A stretch of 64,000 bases of DNA from Gymnodinialimonas sp. 202GB13-11 (GTDB taxonomy: Bacteria; Pseudomonadota; Alphaproteobacteria; Rhodobacterales; Rhodobacteraceae). This document shows, in pieces, positions 59,677 through 64,000 of this stretch. Where the stretch lies: the NCBI RefSeq assembly GCF_040932485.1, contig NZ_JBFRBH010000001.1:2480001-2544000 (forward strand). Reading direction: 5' to 3'. The position numbers were made by a program, and so were the translations under genes. Each line of letters starts with the position of its first letter. The stretch's first letter is position 1. A model generated the notes under the pieces. The model saw nothing but the letters and a program-made list of their open reading frames with translations, ran no database searches and had not been told where the DNA came from.

Positions 59677-60600
59677 ATGTCGACGGCGATCACACCTGCC
59701 GTCCGCGACCTGCTGGAACAATGGCTCACCCACCTGCGCGGCGTACGCGGGCGGGCTGAGGCTACGCTGACGGCCTATGCCGCCGACGTAACCGACTTCC
59801 TCGCGTTCCAGTCCACCCATCTCGGCGGCGCCCCCGGGCCCGGCGAGCTTCGCGCTCTGCAAACCCGAGACCTTCGCGCCTGGATGGCCAGCCAACGCGC
59901 CCGCGAGGTCGGGTCGCGCTCGCTTGCACGGCGCCTTTCTGCCGTCAAAGCTTTCTACAAATGGTGGGCAGAGCGCGATGGCTTTGACGCCACGCCCGTT
60001 CTGTCCATGCGCGCACCCAAACATACCCGACGCCTGCCGCGCCCCCTGACCGAGACCGGCGCGAAAGACATGATCAACGGCGTAGCCGCCCAAGATGAAC
60101 GCGATTGGGTCCAGGCCCGCGACATGGCCGTCGTGACCCTACTTTACGGCTGCGGCCTGCGGATATCCGAGGCCCTTGGTCTCACCGCCGACGCGCTTCC
60201 TTTACCGCAGGTCCTCCGCATCACAGGCAAAGGCGGAAAGCAGCGTGAGGTTCCTGTCCTGCCCGCCGCTCAAGCCGCCACCACCAAATATGCCCGCCTC
60301 TGCCCGCACGACCTCGCCCCCGGCACGCCCCTCTTCCGCGCCATACGCGGTGGCCCTCTAGGCCCCCGCGCCGTGGCAAAGGTGATGGAGAAAACCCGCG
60401 CTCAACTGGGCTTGCCGGCCTCCGCCACACCCCACGCCATGCGCCACTCCTTTGCGACGCATCTGCTAGATGCTGGAGGCGACCTCCGCGCCATTCAGGA
60501 ACTGCTCGGCCACGCCTCGCTCAGCACCACACAGGCCTACACCGCCGTGGACACTGCGCGCCTGATGGAGGTCTACAACGCTGCGCACCCCAAAGCCTGA
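59677..60600 (+). CDS. xerC: tyrosine recombinase XerC
   Basis: 307 aa. The catalytic residues are in place: Arg in GCGLRISEALGL, Lys in GKGGKQREV, His-x-x-Arg in HAMRHSFATHLL, His in LGHASLSTTQ and the nucleophilic Tyr in TQAYTAVD. The N-terminal SAM-like domain (LLEQWLTHLRGVRGRAEATL) binds the core site. XerC with XerD resolves chromosome dimers at dif. It directly follows the DUF484 gene. Confidence 0.92.
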   Translation: MSTAITPAVRDLLEQWLTHLRGVRGRAEATLTAYAADVTDFLAFQSTHLGGAPGPGELRALQTRDLRAWMASQRAREVGSRSLARRLSAVKAFYKWWAERDGFDATPVLSMRAPKHTRRLPRPLTETGAKDMINGVAAQDERDWVQARDMAVVTLLYGCGLRISEALGLTADALPLPQVLRITGKGGKQREVPVLPAAQAATTKYARLCPHDLAPGTPLFRAIRGGPLGPRAVAKVMEKTRAQLGLPASATPHAMRHSFATHLLDAGGDLRAIQELLGHASLSTTQAYTAVDTARLMEVYNAAHPKA

Positions 60601-60627
60601 ACGGCCCATACAGCAGTTGCACTTACA

Positions 60628-61347
60628 GTGATTTACGGGCATCCACCCCTAATGCGTTTTAGAGCCTATTCCGTTCATCTCTTTACAGCCATTGGCGCGT
60701 CCCTTGCGATGCTCGCCCTGATCGAGGCCGCGCAGCAGGATTGGGCAATGATGACCATCTGGCTCACCGTGGCCTTCATCGTCGATGGCGTCGATGGCCC
60801 GCTGGCACGCCGCTATGACGTGACCGAGAATGCGCCGATCATCGACGGCGCGCTTCTCGACCTCATCATCGACTTTCTGACTTATGTGATGATCCCGGCC
60901 TACGCGCTTTATGGCTCTGGCCTGATGCCGGGCTGGTCGGGCTGGATCGTGGTGCTGCTGATCCCCTTCGCCTCGTCGCTCTACTTCGCCGATACGCGCA
61001 TGAAAACGGCGGACAAATCGTTCCGCGGCTTCCCCGGCTGCTGGAACATGGTGGCTCTGGCCATGCTGGTGATGGAGCCGCCCTGGTGGGTGATCCTCGC
61101 GCTGGTCATTGCCCTTTGCGCAGCACAGTTCCTGAACCTGAAATTCGTACACCCCGTGCGCACGATGCGCTGGCGGTTCCTGTCGCTGCCCATTGCAATT
61201 CTTTGGGTCGCGGCCATCGCCTTCGCCGCTTGGACGAATTTCGCGCCCAACCCAGCGCTAACACTGGTTGTGATGGTGACGTCGATCTATCTGGCCGTGG
61301 CAGGGATCGCGCAGCAAGTGATCTACGATCGCGGATACGCCCGCTAG
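60628..61347 (+). CDS. pcs: phosphatidylcholine synthase
   Basis: 239 aa from a GTG at 60628, or 231 from an ATG at 60652; neither has a strong ribosome site. The CDP-alcohol phosphatidyltransferase motif (D-G-x-x-A-R-x8-G-x3-D) is seen in adapted form as VDGVDGPLARRYDVTENAPI followed by DLIIDFLTYVMIP, as in Pcs of Sinorhizobium. There are eight membrane helices. The enzyme joins free choline to CDP-diacylglycerol, giving phosphatidylcholine in the inner membrane, a lipid made by Rhodobacteraceae and rhizobia. Confidence 0.88.
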   Translation: MIYGHPPLMRFRAYSVHLFTAIGASLAMLALIEAAQQDWAMMTIWLTVAFIVDGVDGPLARRYDVTENAPIIDGALLDLIIDFLTYVMIPAYALYGSGLMPGWSGWIVVLLIPFASSLYFADTRMKTADKSFRGFPGCWNMVALAMLVMEPPWWVILALVIALCAAQFLNLKFVHPVRTMRWRFLSLPIAILWVAAIAFAAWTNFAPNPALTLVVMVTSIYLAVAGIAQQVIYDRGYAR

Positions 61348-61398
61348 GATCGGCTTCGCGGACAGCCGCAGGCTGGAGGAGGGACCGAAGAGACGCTA

Positions 61399-62199
61399 TC
61401 AGTCCCGCGAGCGGATCACCTTGGCAAAGGCATCAAAGATAGGCTCCGCGCCACACAGCACATGCCCGTCTTCCAACAACGACTGCTCTTCGCGGATCGG
61501 CTCCACAAAGGCCCCCGCTTCGCGCGCAATCAGAATACCAGCGGCGATGTCCCAAGGCTTGAGGTTGTATTCCCAATAGCCCTCGAAACGACCCGCCGCG
61601 ACCCAACACAGGTCAAGCGAGGCCGCCCCATTGCGCCGCATGCCCGAGCACATCGGCATCAGCTTCCCCAGATCGCGCAGGATCGCGGGCAGATACTTGC
61701 CCCCATCCGGCGGCAGGCCCGCGCCAAACACGGCCTCCGACATCTTGCTGCGGGCCGACACGCGCAGGCGCTGTGTATCGTTCAGCCAAGCGCCTTCGCC
61801 CTTCTCGGCAAAGAACATCTCATCCTTCGACGGGTCGTAGACGACAGCCGAGACGATCTCTCCCTTATGCTCAAGAGCAATGGAAATCGCCCAATGCGGC
61901 ATAGCGTGCAGGTAGTTCGTGGTGCCGTCCAACGGGTCCACAATCCAGCGTCGCGTCGGGTCTTTGCCCTCAACGCCGCCACCTTCTTCACCAAGGAAGC
62001 CGTAATTCGGGCGCGCCTCCATCAACTCTTCTTTGATGATCTCCTCCGCCGCACGGTCCGCGCGACTAACGAAGTCACCCGGCCCTTTGGCCGAGACCTG
62101 CAACTGCTCCACCTCACGGAAATCCTTGAGCAGGCTCCGCGCCGCTTTGCGTGCGGCCTTGATCATCACGTTGAGGTTGGCTGAGCCTTGCATCGGCAT
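61399..62199 (-). CDS. suhB: inositol monophosphatase family protein
   Basis: 266 aa, or two residues shorter from the ATG at 62193, which has better ribosome-site spacing. The metal-binding motifs are FLGEEGGG, IVDPLDGTTNY and the C-terminal KPWDIAAGILIAREAGA. Bacterial SuhB has phosphatase activity and also binds transcription complexes. It lies convergent with pcs. Confidence 0.92.
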   Translation of the reverse strand: MPMQGSANLNVMIKAARKAARSLLKDFREVEQLQVSAKGPGDFVSRADRAAEEIIKEELMEARPNYGFLGEEGGGVEGKDPTRRWIVDPLDGTTNYLHAMPHWAISIALEHKGEIVSAVVYDPSKDEMFFAEKGEGAWLNDTQRLRVSARSKMSEAVFGAGLPPDGGKYLPAILRDLGKLMPMCSGMRRNGAASLDLCWVAAGRFEGYWEYNLKPWDIAAGILIAREAGAFVEPIREEQSLLEDGHVLCGAEPIFDAFAKVIRSRD

Positions 62200-62237
62200 G
62201 TCTCCATTCGGTCAGAGCGCGCGTATAGTCCCCGCGT

Positions 62238-62993
62238 TCAGGAATGCCAAGCGCCGCGCGCCTGCAAGACCTCTTTCAGGACGGAAGGCCGGTCACTCAT
62301 GATCCCGTCCACACCCAGATCCAGCAGCCGTTCCATCTCGGCCCGGTCATCAACCGTCCAGACTTGCACCTTCACACCGCGCTTTTGCGCCGCTCGCTGG
62401 ACCCGCCCAGTTACCACCGGAATTCCGTTGAACGCAGTCGGCACCTGCACCACCGGATATGGCAATCGCCCAACCGGTACACCCCAACCAGCAGCCCAAA
62501 GCCGCGCCACACCTGCATGGGCAGGCGACCAGCATAGCCCCTCCCCCAACATCCCCCGGATCGCCGCTGTGTTCTTCGGGTCGAATGCCCCCACACAAAC
62601 ACGATCCAGCGCATCTGCCCGGCTGATCACTTCGGCCAATGGCGCGGCGACCTCCAAGCACTTCAACTCGATATTGAAAAACGTTTGCGGGAACGCCGCT
62701 AAGACCTCATCCAAGCGAGGCACCTCCGCCCCAGCAGCGGTGCGAAGCGTGGCAATCTCGGCCCAATCCATCTCCGCCACGGCACGCGCATCACCGAACA
62801 TCCGCTCAAACGTATCGTCATGGTGCACCACCACCACGCCATCCCGGCTCAGATGCACGTCCGTCTCGATATGCGTGAACCCCAACCCCGCCGCATAAGC
62901 AAAGGCCTCCGCCGTGTTCTCCTCCGCCTCCAGCGCCCCGCCGCGATGCGCAAAGCCCACACAGCCCTCGAAATCCAGAAACGGATGCGTCAT
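62238..62993 (-). CDS. glycerophosphodiester phosphodiesterase
   Basis: 251 aa without a signal peptide, so probably cytoplasmic. The catalytic pattern is GFAHRGGALEAEENTAEAF, then HIETDVHLSRDGVVVVHHDD with the catalytic His, and FFNIELKCLEV; the C-terminus has KVQVWTVDDRAEMERLLDLG. It cleaves glycerophosphodiesters such as glycerophosphocholine to glycerol 3-phosphate. With pcs nearby a link to phospholipid turnover is likely. The ATG at 62993 overlaps the metR stop (ATGA). Confidence 0.9.
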   Translation of the reverse strand: MTHPFLDFEGCVGFAHRGGALEAEENTAEAFAYAAGLGFTHIETDVHLSRDGVVVVHHDDTFERMFGDARAVAEMDWAEIATLRTAAGAEVPRLDEVLAAFPQTFFNIELKCLEVAAPLAEVISRADALDRVCVGAFDPKNTAAIRGMLGEGLCWSPAHAGVARLWAAGWGVPVGRLPYPVVQVPTAFNGIPVVTGRVQRAAQKRGVKVQVWTVDDRAEMERLLDLGVDGIMSDRPSVLKEVLQARGAWHS

Positions 62994-63898
62994 CCGCGCC
63001 TCTGCAATTTCAGCGGCTCGGTCCGACACAGCTTCAGCACATGGGACATGAACGGCTTGCCCGTATCCTCCTCCCGGCTCGCACCATAGAGCCGCCGCGT
63101 CACACCGCCTTCCGTCAAAGGTTTCGTCAAAATGCTCTGCGACGCGCCCACATCGCGCACCACCCAATCGGGCAAAACCGCCACCCCGCGGCCAGAGGCC
63201 ACTAGCAGCAGGATCACTGCGGAAAGTTCCACCTGCCGCACGGCCTTTGGCTCTACCCCCGCCGGGTGCAACAACTGGCTGAACACATCCAACCTCGCGC
63301 GCTCCACCGGGTAAGTGATTAGCGTCTGATCGGTGAAATCCGCGGCCTCCACGAAATCCTTACCCGCCAGCGGATGATCGGCTGCGCAAACAAACACCGG
63401 CTCGTAGTCAAACAGCGGCGTGAAATCGACACCCGCCAAATCCTCCGGGTCGCTCGACACCACCAGATCCACATCCTGCCGCACCAATGCGGGCAGCGCC
63501 TCGAATTGAAGGCCGGGGCGAATATCCACATCCACATCCGCCCAAGTCTTCCGGAAGGCTTCCAGCACCGGCAGCAACCAGTCAAAGCAGGCATGGCATT
63601 CAATCGCGATATGCAGCCGCCCCGCCTTGCCCGCGCGCAGCCCGCTGAAATCCTCCTCAAGCGCCGCCACCCGAGGCAAAACCTCCTCCGCCAACCGCAG
63701 CATCTTCATGCCCGCAGCCGACAACCGCATCGGCTTGGAGCGCCGAACAAACAACTCAACCCCCGCCTGATCCTCAAGCCCCTTGATCTGATGGCTCAGC
63801 GCGCTTTGCGTGATGTGCAGGCTGTCGGCGGCCTTCGCCAAACCGCCCTCCTCATAGATCGCCTTGATCGTGCGCAGGTGCCGGAATTCGATATGCAT
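62990..63898 (-). CDS. metR: LysR-family regulator MetR
   Basis: 302 aa. The LysR helix-turn-helix is at about 3-60 (HLRTIKAIYEEGGLAKAADS). The effector domain follows MetR of E. coli closely: LHIAIECHACFDWLLPVLEA, FDYEPVFVCAADHPLAGKDF, and YPVERARLDVFSQLLHPAGV. MetR activates methionine genes with homocysteine as coinducer. It reads toward the GDPD gene, overlapping it; a divergent start (ATG at 63992) at the right edge would be the target gene. Confidence 0.9.
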   Translation of the reverse strand: MHIEFRHLRTIKAIYEEGGLAKAADSLHITQSALSHQIKGLEDQAGVELFVRRSKPMRLSAAGMKMLRLAEEVLPRVAALEEDFSGLRAGKAGRLHIAIECHACFDWLLPVLEAFRKTWADVDVDIRPGLQFEALPALVRQDVDLVVSSDPEDLAGVDFTPLFDYEPVFVCAADHPLAGKDFVEAADFTDQTLITYPVERARLDVFSQLLHPAGVEPKAVRQVELSAVILLLVASGRGVAVLPDWVVRDVGASQSILTKPLTEGGVTRRLYGASREEDTGKPFMSHVLKLCRTEPLKLQRRG

Positions 63899-63926
63899 AC
63901 GGAACTCATATTGATGATGAGAGTTA

Positions 63927-63940
63927 TGAATTTGGCTTCA
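63927..63940. promoter_or_regulatory. candidate MetR site in the divergent region
   Basis: TGAA and TTCA half-sites with six bases between (MetR consensus is TGAA-N5-TTCA), 29 bases before the metR start and 52 before the rightward ATG at 63992. The extra base makes this a weak match. Confidence 0.4.
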
Positions 63941-63991
63941 CAGCACCTCTATGCGACATCCGATTGCGACAATTCAAGGATCAGAATCGCC

Positions 63992-64000
63992 ATGCGCACG
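63992..64000 (+). CDS. start of a gene truncated by the window edge
   Basis: Three codons (Met-Arg-Thr) after an AGGA about 12 bases upstream, divergent from metR. Only the position suggests it is a methionine-pathway gene such as metF or metE. Confidence 0.3.

Overview
The window is a gene-dense, high-GC chromosomal segment of an alphaproteobacterium. It most resembles a Rhodobacteraceae (Roseobacter-type) genome. The grounds are an atpHAGDC operon without F0 genes, a phosphatidylcholine synthase gene, a prolyl-tRNA synthetase of the short form lacking the editing insertion, a series of four codirectional genes (AI-2E family permease, DnaA-like regulator, polyphosphate kinase, exopolyphosphatase), and a DUF484-xerC pair. 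This placement comes from remembered protein families and gene order, not from a database search.

Layout: 1-5.1 kb holds a truncated HAD gene, a HemG-like flavodoxin, an outer-membrane barrel and carB. A lower-GC insert at 5.1-6.1 kb carries a small ORF and a Fic protein with a C-terminal membrane anchor. 6.2-9.8 kb holds a secreted trypsin-like protease and several small lipoproteins, one of them a pseudogene with a UGA at the lipobox cysteine. It also holds an SPFH-like membrane protein. 10-20.6 kb holds proS, a run of very small membrane or secreted peptides, ppx, ppk, hdaA and an AI-2E permease, then a hydrolase/DsbA-like pair and prs. 20.6-21.7 kb has a membrane protein with tandem palindromes at its start and an H-type lectin gene. 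21.8-26.7 kb is the ATP synthase F1 operon.

27.7-38.3 kb is a complete L-rhamnose catabolic locus. An isomerase and a bifunctional aldolase/dehydrogenase are transcribed leftward. A DeoR regulator, an ABC importer (rhaSTPQ), mutarotase and rhamnulokinase are transcribed rightward. Together they import L-rhamnose, isomerise and phosphorylate it, cleave it to DHAP and L-lactaldehyde, and oxidise the aldehyde. 38.6-41 kb holds an AraC regulator next to an acyl-CoA dehydrogenase gene, with a 21-bp-phased direct repeat between them.

41.5-64 kb holds a flavodoxin/methyltransferase pair, gloB, clpA and an M23 peptidase gene whose Shine-Dalgarno sequence lies in a long inverted repeat. A MotA/MotB-like stator pair with a giant coiled coil follows. 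Then come chaC-like, DUF2125 and extensin-like genes, tyrC-hisC, priA, a transaldolase, a frameshifted ORF, DUF484-xerC, pcs, suhB, a GDPD gene and metR. No rRNA, tRNA, CRISPR array or intact insertion sequence was recognised.
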